The notes under the pieces: generated by a model
What the model was told of the DNA's origin: nothing
What the model saw: the letters and a program-made list of their open reading frames with translations, nothing else
Databases searched by the model: none
In this document: one piece after another, positions 13,967 through 23,380 of the stretch
How positions within the stretch are numbered: position 1 is the first letter of the stretch
Layout of the letters: each line of letters begins with the position of its first letter
Assembly (NCBI GenBank): GCA_947629945.1
Contig: CANRFR010000013.1
Span: 1-37,861, forward strand
DNA: 37,861 nucleotides
Direction of reading: 5' to 3'
DNA from: an uncultured Clostridia bacterium
GTDB lineage: Bacteria > Bacillota > Clostridia > Oscillospirales > Ruminococcaceae
Made by a program: the position numbers and the translations under genes

Positions 13967-15940
13967 ATGGATACGTCAAAAAATTTTGAACTTCACAGCC
14001 AATACAAACCCACGGGCGACCAGCCCGAAGCTATAAAGGCGCTCTCCGAGGGAATTCTGCGCGGCGACAAAGAGCAAACGCTGCTCGGCGTTACCGGCTC
14101 GGGCAAAACGTTTACTATGGCGAATATTATCGCGAACGTCAACAAGCCTACGCTTGTGCTTGCACACAACAAAACTCTGGCGGCGCAATTATGCTCCGAG
14201 TTCCGCGAGTTTTTTCCGAACAACGCCGTTGAATTTTTCGTAAGCTACTACGACTACTATCAACCCGAGGCATACATTCCCTCAACTGACGCTTATATCG
14301 AAAAGGACAGCGCGATAAACGATGAGATAGACAGACTTCGCCACTCGGCGACCGCCGCGCTTGCGGAACGCCGCGACGTTATCATCGTGTCGTCCGTATC
14401 GTGCATTTACTCGCTCGGTTCGCCCGACGACTACCGTTGCAACACGCTGTCACTGCGGCAAGGTCAGGAGATATCCCGCGAGGAAGTCATCAAACGCTTG
14501 GTTGAAATGCAGTACGAACGCAACGAACTGAATTTTGTACGCAACAAGTTCCGCGTTAAAGGCGACACTCTTGAAATTTACCCCGCGGGCAGCACAAACG
14601 AAAACGCTGTACGCGTGGAGTTTTTCGGCGACGAGATAGACCGCATCAGCGAGTTTGAAGTTGTGACGGGCAACACCCGCGCGACGATATTACACGCGAT
14701 GATCTTCCCCGCTTCGCACTATATTATAGGTAAAGAAAAAATGGACGAAGCGCTTCAAGAGCTTGAAAACGAGTTGGAAGAGCGCGTGAAGTTCTTCAAG
14801 GACAACAACAAGCTGATAGAAGCGCAGCGAATTGAGCAGCGCACGCGCTACGATATGGAAATGCTGCGCGAGATAGGCACTTGCAAAGGAGTTGAGAACT
14901 ACTCTCGCGTGCTTGCGCGCAGACCCCCCGGAAGTACTCCGATAACGCTTATCGACCACTTCCCCGAGGATTTTCTGCTTATGGTTGACGAAAGTCACGT
15001 TACTCTGCCGCAAGTCCGCGGAATGTACGGCGGCGACGTCGCTCGAAAGAAAAACCTCGTGGATTACGGCTTCAGACTGCCGTGCGCTTACGACAACCGA
15101 CCGCTTAATTTCGATGAGTTTTATGAAAAGATACCGCAGGCGGTGTTCGTTTCGGCAACTCCCGGAGATTTTGAGAAAGAGCGCTCCACGCAGATAGTAG
15201 AGCAGATAATCCGTCCGACGGGACTGCTCGACCCCGAGATAATCGTAAAACCGACCGACGGGCAGATTGAAGATTTGATTAGCGAGATAAACACTCGCGT
15301 TGAGAAAAAACAGCGCGTGCTCGTTACAACTCTTACTAAAAAAATGGCGGAGGACTTGACGGACTTCCTCGAAAAGGCGGGTATAAAAGTCCGCTATATG
15401 CACCACGACATTGATACGATAGAGCGTATGGAAATAATCCGCGATTTGCGCGAGGGCGAATTCGACGTGCTTGTCGGAATAAATCTGCTCCGCGAGGGTC
15501 TGGATATCCCCGAGGTGTCGCTTGTGGCGATACTTGACGCGGACAAGGAGGGTTTTCTGCGCTCCGAAACCTCGCTTGTGCAGACGATAGGACGCGCCGC
15601 GAGAAACGCCGAGGGTACGGTTATTATGTACGCGGACGAAGTTACGCGCTCTATGGAGCTTGCCATAACCGAAACTCAGCGCCGCCGCGAAATTCAGCAG
15701 CGCTACAACACCGAACACGGCATTATCCCGAAAACAATTATCAAGGAAGTGCGGGATGTTCTTGAGATCACCAAAAAAGAGACCAAGAAACGCTCCAAGT
15801 CCGATATAAAGAAGCTCCCGCGCCGCGAACGCGAACAGCTCATTTCACGCTACACCGCCGAGATGAAAAAGGCGGCGAAGCTCTTGGATTTCGAGCACGC
15901 CGCTTATCTGCGCGACAGAATTAAGGAACTTCAGGAATAA
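13967..15940 (+). CDS. uvrB: UvrB, excinuclease ABC subunit B
   Basis: A 657-residue full-length UvrB, the damage-verification helicase of nucleotide excision repair. Visible features are Walker A GVTGSGKT (41-48), the beta-hairpin region [10 protein letters not shown] (94-103) that clamps damaged DNA, DESH Walker B (341-344), helicase motifs [19 protein letters not shown] and QTIGRAARN in the second RecA domain, and a C-terminal UVR domain (about 620-655) that contacts UvrC. The ribosome binding site is AAGGAG before ATG. uvrA follows after a short interval with its own promoter; uvrC is not in the window. No LexA box was recognised upstream. Confidence 0.98.
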   Translation: MDTSKNFELHSQYKPTGDQPEAIKALSEGILRGDKEQTLLGVTGSGKTFTMANIIANVNKPTLVLAHNKTLAAQLCSEFREFFPNNAVEFFVSYYDYYQPEAYIPSTDAYIEKDSAINDEIDRLRHSATAALAERRDVIIVSSVSCIYSLGSPDDYRCNTLSLRQGQEISREEVIKRLVEMQYERNELNFVRNKFRVKGDTLEIYPAGSTNENAVRVEFFGDEIDRISEFEVVTGNTRATILHAMIFPASHYIIGKEKMDEALQELENELEERVKFFKDNNKLIEAQRIEQRTRYDMEMLREIGTCKGVENYSRVLARRPPGSTPITLIDHFPEDFLLMVDESHVTLPQVRGMYGGDVARKKNLVDYGFRLPCAYDNRPLNFDEFYEKIPQAVFVSATPGDFEKERSTQIVEQIIRPTGLLDPEIIVKPTDGQIEDLISEINTRVEKKQRVLVTTLTKKMAEDLTDFLEKAGIKVRYMHHDIDTIERMEIIRDLREGEFDVLVGINLLREGLDIPEVSLVAILDADKEGFLRSETSLVQTIGRAARNAEGTVIMYADEVTRSMELAITETQRRREIQQRYNTEHGIIPKTIIKEVRDVLEITKKETKKRSKSDIKKLPRREREQLISRYTAEMKKAAKLLDFEHAAYLRDRIKELQE

Positions 15941-15943
15941 CAA

Positions 15944-15966
15944 ACGCCGCGCTTTTCGCACGGCGT
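15944..15966 (-). terminator. Weak hairpin between uvrB and the small minus-strand gene
   Basis: ACGCCG pairs with CGGCGT around an 11-base loop. On the minus strand it is followed by TTTGTTATT; on the plus strand there is no T-run. It may serve the minus-strand gene. Confidence 0.5.
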
Positions 15967-15972
15967 ATAAAG

Positions 15973-16119
15973 TCAATCTTCTATCATCTTTTGCAGATTA
16001 TCGGCTAACCTTTGAAGCTTCTCTTTTTCACGTCCCTCCTGCATAGTGGCAAGAACATCCAAAATATCATAGAGAATTAATCTAATAAATCCATTAAACT
16101 GTTTATCTGTCATTCCCAT
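15973..16119 (-). CDS. Small protein of unknown function between uvrB and uvrA
   Basis: A 48-residue protein, MGMTDKQFNGFIRLILYDIL followed by a charged helical end (REKEKLQRLADNLQKMIED). It is probably all-helical. Similar short DKQF...LADNLQ proteins are, from memory, widespread in gut Firmicutes, with no known function. The start is set by AAAGGAG a few bases upstream. It has a consensus promoter (16165-16193) whose spacer carries a perfect palindrome. The gene is on the strand opposite to uvrB and uvrA and may be a recent insertion. Confidence 0.7.
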   Translation of the reverse strand: MGMTDKQFNGFIRLILYDILDVLATMQEGREKEKLQRLADNLQKMIED

Positions 16120-16164
16120 AAGACATTCTCCTTTCAAAAACATAATGTATGTGTTCTTAATATC

Positions 16165-16193
16165 ATTATGCCACATTTCGTGTGAAATGTCAA
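16165..16193 (-). promoter_or_regulatory. Promoter of the small minus-strand gene with an internal palindrome
   Basis: Minus strand TTGACA (16193-16188), a 17-bp spacer and CATAAT (16170-16165). ACATTTC (16173-16179) and GAAATGT (16184-16190) form a perfect 7-4-7 inverted repeat across the spacer and -35 box, a position suited to a repressor. Confidence 0.78.
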
Positions 16194-16292
16194 GTGTTTT
16201 CGGGGAAAAATGGGATATTATATGGAAAATACCGACTTTTCAAAAATCGCGGCTTGCGGAAGAATACCGCGCGTTACAGCATAAAAAAGCAC

Positions 16293-16321
16293 TTGACAAA
16301 TTCACTGAAATGTGATACAAT
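16293..16321 (+). promoter_or_regulatory. uvrA promoter
   Basis: TTGACA at 16293-16298, a 17-bp spacer and TACAAT at 16316-16321. The leader to the uvrA ATG is about 93 bases and holds a strong hairpin. The spacer contains GAAATGTGA, resembling one arm of the palindrome in the divergent promoter. Confidence 0.85.
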
Positions 16322-16335
16322 GAATACGTTGAAAT

Positions 16336-16375
16336 AATTTTTTCTCCCCTGCCGTCTGCGGGGGAGAAAAAAATT
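16336..16375 (+). promoter_or_regulatory. Strong stem-loop in the uvrA leader
   Basis: CTCCCC preceded by six T and two A (16336-16349) pairs with GGGGAG followed by seven A and two T (16361-16375), leaving one bulged A and an 11-base loop. The U-rich arm comes first, so it is not a normal intrinsic terminator for uvrA. It could protect the mRNA 5' end or modulate translation. Confidence 0.6.
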
Positions 16376-16420
16376 CAGCCTTGCTTCAGCATTGTATGCA
16401 GAAAAAATTAGGAGACAAAA

Positions 16421-19261
16421 ATGGCAAACGATAAAATAATAATCAAAGGCGCTCGGGAACACAATCTCAACAACATCGACGTGACAATCCCGCGCGACAA
16501 ACTGGTCGTACTGACGGGCGTTTCGGGTTCGGGAAAAAGCTCACTGGCGTTCGATACGATTTTCGCGGACGGACAGCGGCGGTATATGGAAAGCCTGTCA
16601 AGCTACGCGCGGCAGTTTCTCGGGCAAATGGAAAAACCCGACGTGGACAGCATTGACGGTCTCTCCCCCGCTATCTCTATAGACCAGAAAACCACGTCGA
16701 AAAATCCCCGTTCCACGGTCGGCACGGTCACGGAGATCTACGACTATTTGCGATTGATGTACGCGCGTATCGGTATCCCGCACTGCCCCGTATGCGGTCG
16801 GGAAATCAAGCAGCAGACAGTCGACGAGATCGTTGACAAGGTGCTTGAACTGCCCGAAAAAACGAAGTTTCAAGTGCTGGCGCCAATTGTCCGCGGACGC
16901 AAGGGCGAGTACAAAAAGGAATTTGAAAACGCGCGGAAATCGGGCTACGCGAGAGTTCGAGTTGACGGCATAACCTACGACTTATCCGAGAAAATAACGC
17001 TCGAAAAGAACATCAAGCACTCCATCGAAATAATAGTAGACCGCCTTGTCATAAAAGATGGCATAAAATCGCGGCTTTCGGAGAGTATCGAGACCGCGGG
17101 CGCTCTCACGGGCGGGTTAGTTTATATTGACATCATTGACGGCGAGGGAGAAGCTGCCCCAGGGGAACTGCATTTCTCGCAGAGCTACGCTTGCCCCGAG
17201 CACGGCGTTTCCGTTGAGGAATTGGTACCGCGAATGTTCTCATTCAACAATCCGTTTGGCGCGTGCCCCGAATGTACGGGCATAGGCAGTTATCGGCGCA
17301 TAGACCCCGACCTCATTATCCCAAACCCCGACCTTTCAATAAGGGACGGTGCAATAAAGGGTTACGGCTGGACTTACAATGAGGGTTCTATCGCGGCGAT
17401 GTATTTTGACTCGCTTGCCGAGCGGCACGGTTTTTCCGTAGACGAACCGCTTTCCAAGATACCGAAAAAAGCCGTAAAGGAACTTATGTACGGCACGAAC
17501 GGTGAGAAGATACTTGTCAAGCGCCCCCGAACTCAAGGCGGCGGTTCTTACTACACCGACTTTGAGGGCGTTGCGAATAACCTGCAAAGGCGCTATGACG
17601 ACGCGCAAGCGGGAATGTACGCGCGCGACGCTCTCGAGGATTTTATGAGCGACGTTGAATGTCCGAAATGCCACGGCAGACGGCTTAACGACACGGCTCT
17701 TGCGGTCACGGTCGGCGGCTTGAACATTTATGAGTTCACTCAGATGTCCGTAGTGAACGCGCTGAAATTTATCGATGAGCTTAATCTCTCGGAACGCGAT
17801 CAAATGATTGCGGGGCAAATTCTGAAAGAAATTAAAGCGCGGCTCGGATTTCTCAAAAGCGTGGGTCTGGAGTATCTTACGCTGTCGCGAAACGCGGGAA
17901 CGCTTTCGGGCGGTGAAAGTCAGCGAATACGTTTGGCGACTCAAATCGGCAGTGCGCTTACGGGCGTTCTGTACATTTTGGACGAGCCGTCCATAGGGCT
18001 TCATCAGCGTGACAACGACAAGCTGATTGCGACGCTTAAAAACCTCCGCGACCTTGGCAACACGCTTATCGTAGTCGAACACGATGAGGACACCATGCGC
18101 GCCGCCGACTGGATAGTCGATATAGGACCCGCCGCCGGCGTTCACGGCGGAAACGTTGTGTACAGCGGCGACGTCAAGGGAATTCTGAAATGCAAAAACT
18201 CCGTAACGGGACAGTATCTAAGCGGAAAGCTCACGATACCCGTGCCCGAAACACGCCGCAAACCCGACGAACGTTGGCTTAAAGTAATAGGCGCGGAGGA
18301 AAACAATCTTAAAAAGATCGACGTGGAAATTCCAATCGGCGTTTTCACTTGCGTTACGGGAGTTTCGGGCAGCGGCAAAAGCTCGCTCGTCAACGAGATC
18401 ATTTATAAGCATTTGTTTGGCAAGCTGAACAAGGGTCGCGTCCGCGCGGGAAAATTCAAAAAAATGGAGGGCGTTGAAAACCTCGATAAAGTTATTATGA
18501 TAGACCAATCCCCTATCGGCAGAACTCCGCGCTCCAATCCCGCGACTTACACGGGCGTGTTTACCGAGATACGCGAACTTTTCGCACAGACGACCGACGC
18601 TAAAACGCGCGGCTACAAGGCTGGACGGTTTTCGTTCAACGTAAAGGGCGGACGGTGCGAGGCTTGCGAGGGCGACGGTATTCTGAAAATCGAAATGCAC
18701 TTTCTGCCCGACATTTTTGTACCGTGCGAGGTCTGCAAAGGACACCGCTACAACCGCGAAACGCTGGAAGTCAAGTACAAGGATAAAAACATCTATGACG
18801 TTCTTGAAATGACGGTTTCCGAGGGCGTGGAGTTTTTCGCAAATATTCCGCGCATTTACAACAAGCTGAAAACCCTTGAGGAAGTGGGCTTGGGCTACAT
18901 CAAAATAGGACAAAGCTCCACTACCCTTTCGGGCGGCGAAGCTCAGCGAATAAAGCTGGCGACGGAACTGTCAAAACGCTCCACGGGAAAGACAATCTAT
19001 ATCCTCGACGAGCCTACAACGGGGCTTCACTCCGCGGACGTTCAAAAGCTGATCAACATTCTGCAAAGACTGACCGACGCGGGTAACACGGTTCTCGTTA
19101 TCGAGCATAACCTCGACGTTATTAAAACCGCCGACTATATTATCGATATGGGTCCCGAGGGCGGCGACAACGGCGGCACGGTGATAACCAAAGGTACTCC
19201 CGAACAGGTCGCGAAAAGCAAGAAATCTTACACAGGTGAGTATTTAAAACGAATGTTATAA
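16421..19261 (+). CDS. uvrA: UvrA, excinuclease ABC subunit A
   Basis: A 946-residue full-length UvrA, the damage-recognition ATPase of nucleotide excision repair. It has two ABC modules: the first Walker A is GVSGSGKS (33-40) with signature LSGGESQRI, and the second has GVSGSGKSS with LSGGEAQRI. Zinc-binding cysteine pairs are present at CPVC near residue 120, CPEC and CPKC in the insertion domain, and CEAC with CEVC in the second half, the zinc module needed for damage sensing. Both Walker B stretches read LDEP. The AGGAG ribosome binding site is 8 bases from the ATG. It is transcribed from its own promoter, and a separate promoter for mscL follows. Confidence 0.98.
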   Translation: MANDKIIIKGAREHNLNNIDVTIPRDKLVVLTGVSGSGKSSLAFDTIFADGQRRYMESLSSYARQFLGQMEKPDVDSIDGLSPAISIDQKTTSKNPRSTVGTVTEIYDYLRLMYARIGIPHCPVCGREIKQQTVDEIVDKVLELPEKTKFQVLAPIVRGRKGEYKKEFENARKSGYARVRVDGITYDLSEKITLEKNIKHSIEIIVDRLVIKDGIKSRLSESIETAGALTGGLVYIDIIDGEGEAAPGELHFSQSYACPEHGVSVEELVPRMFSFNNPFGACPECTGIGSYRRIDPDLIIPNPDLSIRDGAIKGYGWTYNEGSIAAMYFDSLAERHGFSVDEPLSKIPKKAVKELMYGTNGEKILVKRPRTQGGGSYYTDFEGVANNLQRRYDDAQAGMYARDALEDFMSDVECPKCHGRRLNDTALAVTVGGLNIYEFTQMSVVNALKFIDELNLSERDQMIAGQILKEIKARLGFLKSVGLEYLTLSRNAGTLSGGESQRIRLATQIGSALTGVLYILDEPSIGLHQRDNDKLIATLKNLRDLGNTLIVVEHDEDTMRAADWIVDIGPAAGVHGGNVVYSGDVKGILKCKNSVTGQYLSGKLTIPVPETRRKPDERWLKVIGAEENNLKKIDVEIPIGVFTCVTGVSGSGKSSLVNEIIYKHLFGKLNKGRVRAGKFKKMEGVENLDKVIMIDQSPIGRTPRSNPATYTGVFTEIRELFAQTTDAKTRGYKAGRFSFNVKGGRCEACEGDGILKIEMHFLPDIFVPCEVCKGHRYNRETLEVKYKDKNIYDVLEMTVSEGVEFFANIPRIYNKLKTLEEVGLGYIKIGQSSTTLSGGEAQRIKLATELSKRSTGKTIYILDEPTTGLHSADVQKLINILQRLTDAGNTVLVIEHNLDVIKTADYIIDMGPEGGDNGGTVITKGTPEQVAKSKKSYTGEYLKRML

Positions 19262-19268
19262 AAATATG

Positions 19269-19297
19269 TTGACAAACTTCAAATTTTGTGGTAAAAT
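19269..19297 (+). promoter_or_regulatory. mscL promoter
   Basis: TTGACA at 19269-19274, a 17-bp spacer and TAAAAT at 19292-19297. The leader contains a long imperfect palindrome before the ribosome binding site. Confidence 0.8.
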
Positions 19298-19309
19298 TTC
19301 ATTGTGCAG

Positions 19310-19375
19310 TTAAGGAAGCCTTGATTAAATCTGTTGCATAATCTGCACACCCCGATTTAATCAGAACTTCCTTAA
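19310..19375 (+). repeat. 66-bp imperfect palindrome in the mscL leader
   Basis: TTAAGGAAG (19310-19318) pairs with CTTCCTTAA (19367-19375), and TGATTAAATC (19322-19331) with GATTTAATCA (19354-19363), leaving a three-base internal mismatch and a 22-base loop. Termini and length suggest a small palindromic mobile repeat, but there is only one copy in the window. It is unrelated by eye to the 102-bp elements near yabP. A structural role in the mscL mRNA is the alternative. Confidence 0.6.
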
Positions 19376-19436
19376 ATGTTTTTATCCACTATATTTGAGG
19401 ATAAATAATACAAACATTCAGAAAGGACTTGTTAAA

Positions 19437-19946
19437 ATGAAAAACTTTTTTAAGAAATTTCTTGAGGAATTCAAGGAATTTGCCATCAAGGGTAACGCAA
19501 TGAGTATGGCTGTCGGCGTTATCATAGGCGGCGCGTTTCAGGCAATCGTCACCTCGCTCACCACTAACTTCATAAATCCGCTTATCGCGCTGGTAACGGG
19601 CGGCGTAAAGCACGACGAAAACGGCAACCCGATGATAATAGGCGGATCGTTTAAGATAAACGGTGTTGAGTTCAATTACGGCGCGTTCCTTTCGGCAGTG
19701 ATAAACTTTCTGATAATGGCGCTGGTGCTGTTCCTTTTGCTTAAGGGCATGAACAAACTTATGGACTTGGGTCACAAAAGGAAGAAAAAAGGCGAACCCG
19801 AACCTGAGCCTGAACCCGAGCCTGAACCCGAGCCTCAAATTGTTCTTCTCACCGAAATACGCGATCTGCTTAAAACAGACGGCGGTGTGGACGAAGTTAA
19901 GGAACTTCTTGAAAAAGATGAGACCGAAGTCGGCGAAACTACATAA
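19437..19946 (+). CDS. mscL: Large-conductance mechanosensitive channel MscL with an Glu-Pro repeat
   Basis: A 169-residue MscL, the pentameric pore that releases solutes on hypo-osmotic shock. The first helix segment, EFAIKGNAMSMAVGVIIGGAF, carries the conserved gate region, and the second membrane helix is near residues 80-102. Between the second helix and the C-terminal helix lie seven consecutive Glu-Pro dipeptides (residues about 120-133, DNA 19794-19835), followed by an amphipathic QIVLLTEIRDLL helix. Typical MscL is 120-150 residues, so the repeat lengthens the cytoplasmic linker. The start at 19437 follows AAAGGA; an upstream ATA-type start is not supported. Confidence 0.95.
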   Translation: MKNFFKKFLEEFKEFAIKGNAMSMAVGVIIGGAFQAIVTSLTTNFINPLIALVTGGVKHDENGNPMIIGGSFKINGVEFNYGAFLSAVINFLIMALVLFLLLKGMNKLMDLGHKRKKKGEPEPEPEPEPEPEPQIVLLTEIRDLLKTDGGVDEVKELLEKDETEVGETT

Positions 19947-19974
19947 AAAGCGAAGTCGTTACTTATCAAACAAT

Positions 19975-20001
19975 AAAGGGCACTCAATCGGTGCCCTTTT
20001 T
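19975..20001 (+). terminator. Terminator after mscL
   Basis: AAAGGGCAC (19975-19983) pairs with GTGCCCTTT (19991-19999) and runs into TTTTTG. It overlaps the last codons of the convergent histidine kinase gene. Confidence 0.88.
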
Positions 20002-21483
20002 GTTATCATGCTTTTTCTCGGTATTGAAGCGCCTTGTATGCGCGGGCTTCTGCGGTTCCGAAGTGTTCTTTACAAATTCCGGAGCCTCGAACCAGAACGT
20101 GCTGCCTTTCCCCGGCTCGCTTTCCGCGCCAAACGGGAACTTATGCTGTTCCAAAACGCTTTTAACTATCGAAAGTCCTATGCCGCTGCCCATTTTTGCG
20201 CGCTTGTGCGTACTGTTGCGCTCACTGACCTTGTAATACCTGTCCCAGATATACGGCAGATTTTCCGGAGATATACCCTCGCCGTGATCCTCTACCTCAA
20301 AGCGCATCATTCCGTTTCCTTTGCGGAATAGTCTGACGATAACCATATTATCGTCGCCGGTATAAGTTACGGCGTTATTTATCAGATTATATACTACCTG
20401 TTCAAGTTTGGTGATATCCGCCGTTATCATAATATCGTCCTCGGCTTGAAGATCAATTATAATGCCGTCGTTGTCTCTCATAATATCAAATCGCGAAATA
20501 ACGCCCGAAAGTCTCGCGGAGAAATTGAACGTTTCGGTATGCATTTCGGTAACGCCCGCCTGAAGCTTCGACAAATCCAAAATATCCGTTACAAGAGAAG
20601 AAAGCCTGTCGGTCTCGTCAATAATGACCTTTAAATGACGCTCGCGCTTTTCGGGATTATCGCCCGAAAGATCGCGGATCATTTCGGCATAAGCCTTTAT
20701 CATCGTAAGCGGGGTTCGCAAGTCGTGAGAGATATTCGCCATAAGCTCTCGCCGCAAATCGTCGGACTTGGCTATCTCTTTAGAAGCCGAACTGAGCGTA
20801 GCGGCAAGCTGTTTTATCTCCGCGTAATCGGACTTTCCGATTTCGACGCTGAACTTGCCTTGCGGCAGTTCTTTAGCGGCTTTGTTTATGCGGATAATAG
20901 GCTCAGAAATCCGATTGGAAAACAACGCGGACATAAACACTGTGAGAATTATCATAATAATCCCCACGAAAAAGAACTGCCGCACAAAAATGCTGACCGT
21001 GGTGCCAATAGGCTCCAAATAGTTGCAAATAAAAATGTATGCTTGCGGGTTCTGTTTCGATTCACCTATATAGCTTCCCATCATCAAGATGGAATTATCC
21101 TCCAACTCGTCGCGGAAACGCTTATAGACGATCCCTTTTTCAGAAGCACTGACTTCATCACGAAGATTTTTTTTCGCGAGAACGGCAAGCGATAAGCTCC
21201 CTCCGAGTTTGTTGGCGGTGTACGAATAATCGGCGCTTGGAAAATAAATCTCGATATACATTTTCTTTTGCGCGGCTTCACGGTTGATTATATCCGAAAT
21301 GTTGTCGTTATACCAGTTTGTTCTGATACGATCATAAGCCTCGCTTATTTCATAAGTTTTCATCCACTCATAGAAATTCGGAAACATTGCGATAAGGAAA
21401 ATATAAGTAAACGAAAGCATCGCGATAACAACGATCTCAAAAAGCGCCCAAACGCGAACCTTAATGCTTCGAAAGAAATTCAT
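19984..21483 (-). CDS. Sensor histidine kinase
   Basis: A 499-residue membrane kinase. Membrane helices at about 12-34 and 168-190 enclose an extracytoplasmic domain of about 130 residues with no recognised fold. A HAMP-like segment (RISEPIIRINKAAKELPQGKF) follows, then HisKA with the phospho-acceptor His253 in SHDLRTPLT. The HATPase domain has N-box NLINNAV, G1 DHGEGIS and G2 MGSGIGLSIV. The C-terminal tail is basic and polar. The gene starts one base after the response regulator stop codon, so the pair is translationally coupled. The signal is unknown. Confidence 0.93.
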   Translation of the reverse strand: MNFFRSIKVRVWALFEIVVIAMLSFTYIFLIAMFPNFYEWMKTYEISEAYDRIRTNWYNDNISDIINREAAQKKMYIEIYFPSADYSYTANKLGGSLSLAVLAKKNLRDEVSASEKGIVYKRFRDELEDNSILMMGSYIGESKQNPQAYIFICNYLEPIGTTVSIFVRQFFFVGIIMIILTVFMSALFSNRISEPIIRINKAAKELPQGKFSVEIGKSDYAEIKQLAATLSSASKEIAKSDDLRRELMANISHDLRTPLTMIKAYAEMIRDLSGDNPEKRERHLKVIIDETDRLSSLVTDILDLSKLQAGVTEMHTETFNFSARLSGVISRFDIMRDNDGIIIDLQAEDDIMITADITKLEQVVYNLINNAVTYTGDDNMVIVRLFRKGNGMMRFEVEDHGEGISPENLPYIWDRYYKVSERNSTHKRAKMGSGIGLSIVKSVLEQHKFPFGAESEPGKGSTFWFEAPEFVKNTSEPQKPAHTRRFNTEKKHDNKKGTD

Positions 21484-21484
21484 C

Positions 21485-22159
21485 TCAAGCCTCGAATTTA
21501 TATCCCAACCCGCGCAGCGTCACAATAAATTTGCGGTACGGACCAAGATTGTTTCTCAGCATTTTTATGTGAGTATCAATCGTTCTGTCGTCGCCGAAAA
21601 AATCATAACCCCACACTTCCTCAAGCAGCTTATTACGTGTAAGAGCGATATTTTTGTTACGAACCAAATAAAATAAAAGATCGTATTCTTTGGGGGTAAG
21701 ATTTGCTTTTTCGCCGTCGATAAAGACGTCGCGCGACGTAAAATTGATCTCCAGACCTTCAAACTTTTCAACCGATGCAGCGGTCGGTGAAGCTGCCATG
21801 GAGTTTCGTTTAACAATAGCGTTTACGCGCGCCATTACCTCCTTGGGAGAAAACGGTTTTACAACATAATCGTCTATTCCGACATCGAATCCGTGCAGCT
21901 TGTCGTATTCCTCACCGCGCGCGGAAAGCATAAGCATAGGCGTTTGTTTAAACTTCCGTATCTCCTTGCAAGCGGAGTACCCGTCCAGCCGCGGAAGCAT
22001 AACGTCCATAATGATTATATCGTAATCCTTTGCCTTAGCCATTTCGATGGCTTTCATTCCGTCGCCCGCTTCATCGACCTCGTGACCCTCAAACTCCGCG
22101 TATTCTTTCAGCACCTCGCGGATATTTTCCTCATCGTCCACTATAAGCAACTTATACAT
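21485..22159 (-). CDS. OmpR/PhoB-family response regulator
   Basis: A 224-residue regulator with an N-terminal receiver domain (acidic pocket Asp8-Asp9, phospho-acceptor Asp52 in IIMDVMLP, Lys in VVKPFSP near 101) and a C-terminal winged helix (LTPKEYDLLFYL ... RTIDTHIKMLRNNLG ... LRGLGYKF). It partners with the kinase encoded directly downstream. The promoter region has 11-bp direct repeats of the kind this family binds, suggesting autoregulation. In sequence style it resembles PhoP/ResD-type regulators, but no target can be assigned. Confidence 0.94.
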   Translation of the reverse strand: MYKLLIVDDEENIREVLKEYAEFEGHEVDEAGDGMKAIEMAKAKDYDIIIMDVMLPRLDGYSACKEIRKFKQTPMLMLSARGEEYDKLHGFDVGIDDYVVKPFSPKEVMARVNAIVKRNSMAASPTAASVEKFEGLEINFTSRDVFIDGEKANLTPKEYDLLFYLVRNKNIALTRNKLLEEVWGYDFFGDDRTIDTHIKMLRNNLGPYRKFIVTLRGLGYKFEA

Positions 22160-22189
22160 ACGATCACCCCTTAATAATTAACCGCTTTT

Positions 22190-22222
22190 ATTATACTTCA
22201 TCAGTATGAAATCAGCGTGAAA
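22190..22222 (-). promoter_or_regulatory. Response regulator promoter with 11-bp direct repeats
   Basis: Minus strand -10 TATAAT at 22195-22190. The -35 region is poor but is replaced by tandem 11-mers TTTCACGCTGA (22222-22212) and TTTCATACTGA (22211-22201), 9 of 11 identical. A weaker third unit beginning ATTCAG lies at 22233-22223. TTYAYA-N5 repeats with 11-bp phase are typical PhoP/PhoB-class sites. Confidence 0.62.
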
Positions 22223-22246
22223 AAAAACTGAATGTTGTTAAAACTG

Positions 22247-23335
22247 CTATTCTCCGAAGAGAATATTTATTTCTTTCATTTTTATTTCCAGAATATCCGG
22301 AATATCGGTTTTGAAGTAAACAAAATAACTCGAACGTGCAACTCCAACGCCCCTCTTTTCTCTTTCGCCGGGAATAAGAGGCAACTTTATAGTGGTAATA
22401 TAATTCTCATTCTCCCGCACCAACGAAAAGCTCCCGCCCGATATTTCGGAAAAACGCTTTATAATGCTCGTGCCGAACCCGAGACGCGGTGCGCTGAAAT
22501 TCAAAACGGGATCCTCGCCCGAACCGATTTGAGCGCTTGCTATGCTGTCGTTTCTGATCTGAACACATGCATAATCAACATCGTTTTCTCTGCGTTTCGT
22601 TACCGTAAGATACGGCACGCACTCGCGTGTGGAGTACATCAGCGAACTTTGCAAAGCGTTCAGCATAACCGAAACTACGTGAGATCTCTGTGCGCTGATG
22701 TAAATTTCGGTCGGTTCGTGAACGTAATCAATGCGCCGATTGGATTTATCCAACAGCTCATTTGCTCTGTCTACGATCTCATGCGTCATTGAAGTAAGTT
22801 CTATGAACTCCTTATTGTTATCGCTTTCTTCAAACAACAAATTCATATATTCAACAATGTTATACAAAACGGAATTCAGTTCTATCAAATGCTCTTCCGT
22901 TTTGGATAGACAGCCCAGAAATTGAACACCGTTCTCATTTTCCAGTTTACTTCTAAGAATGCCGTATCCGCGCCATAATACCGAAATATTGTACTCCAAG
23001 CTGAGCGCCATCGGGTACAGCTTTTCATAAACACAATTGTTTTCCGCCAGCGACAGCACCGTATTATAGTCGAAGAACTCGCAAACATAAAGCCCCTCGT
23101 CAAACGGAACGATCCTTGCGCTGTAAGACGCGCCTTTTATAAGCGCAGACGTTATGACCGGCTTTGTAATCGGTAAAAATACCGTTTTTGTAAACAGGTT
23201 CATCACGTTTGAACTTTCCGGTATCAGAACACTGTTGCTGTACAAGCATTGAAAATTTTCATCAACTACGGTTATCGGATTTGGAAAACCGCTGAAATTC
23301 TTCTTTATCTCTTTTCTGCGTTCGGCGGTCAACAT
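22247..23335 (-). CDS. Histidine-kinase-like protein with degenerate ATPase domain
   Basis: A 362-residue soluble protein. The N-terminus (FPNPITVVDENFQCLYSN) looks like the start of a PAS domain. The middle is helical and lacks a convincing H-box; the nearest candidate is SMTHEIVDRANELL near residue 183. The C-terminal third is HATPase-like, with an N-box MLNALQSSL near 230 and a G2-like LGFGTSIIKRFSEISGGSF near 290, but the G1 DxGxG motif is not recognisable. It may be a pseudokinase or divergent sensor. It follows pepF by 45 bp and has its own GGAG ribosome binding site. Confidence 0.7.
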   Translation of the reverse strand: MLTAERRKEIKKNFSGFPNPITVVDENFQCLYSNSVLIPESSNVMNLFTKTVFLPITKPVITSALIKGASYSARIVPFDEGLYVCEFFDYNTVLSLAENNCVYEKLYPMALSLEYNISVLWRGYGILRSKLENENGVQFLGCLSKTEEHLIELNSVLYNIVEYMNLLFEESDNNKEFIELTSMTHEIVDRANELLDKSNRRIDYVHEPTEIYISAQRSHVVSVMLNALQSSLMYSTRECVPYLTVTKRRENDVDYACVQIRNDSIASAQIGSGEDPVLNFSAPRLGFGTSIIKRFSEISGGSFSLVRENENYITTIKLPLIPGEREKRGVGVARSSYFVYFKTDIPDILEIKMKEINILFGE

Positions 23336-23380
23336 AAGTTACTCCAATCATAGCGCCCAAATCTTCAAGCTTAGTGCAGC

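Noticed and set aside
14690-15718. Long open frame antisense to uvrB
   Set aside because: It is a shadow frame created by GC-rich codons of uvrB; it has no ribosome binding site and no recognisable domain. Similar antisense frames at 12012-12869, 17336-18145, 29617-30636 and 31500-32660 were rejected for the same reason.
16336-16375. Intrinsic terminator upstream of uvrA
   Set aside because: The U-run precedes the stem and no T-run follows on the plus strand.
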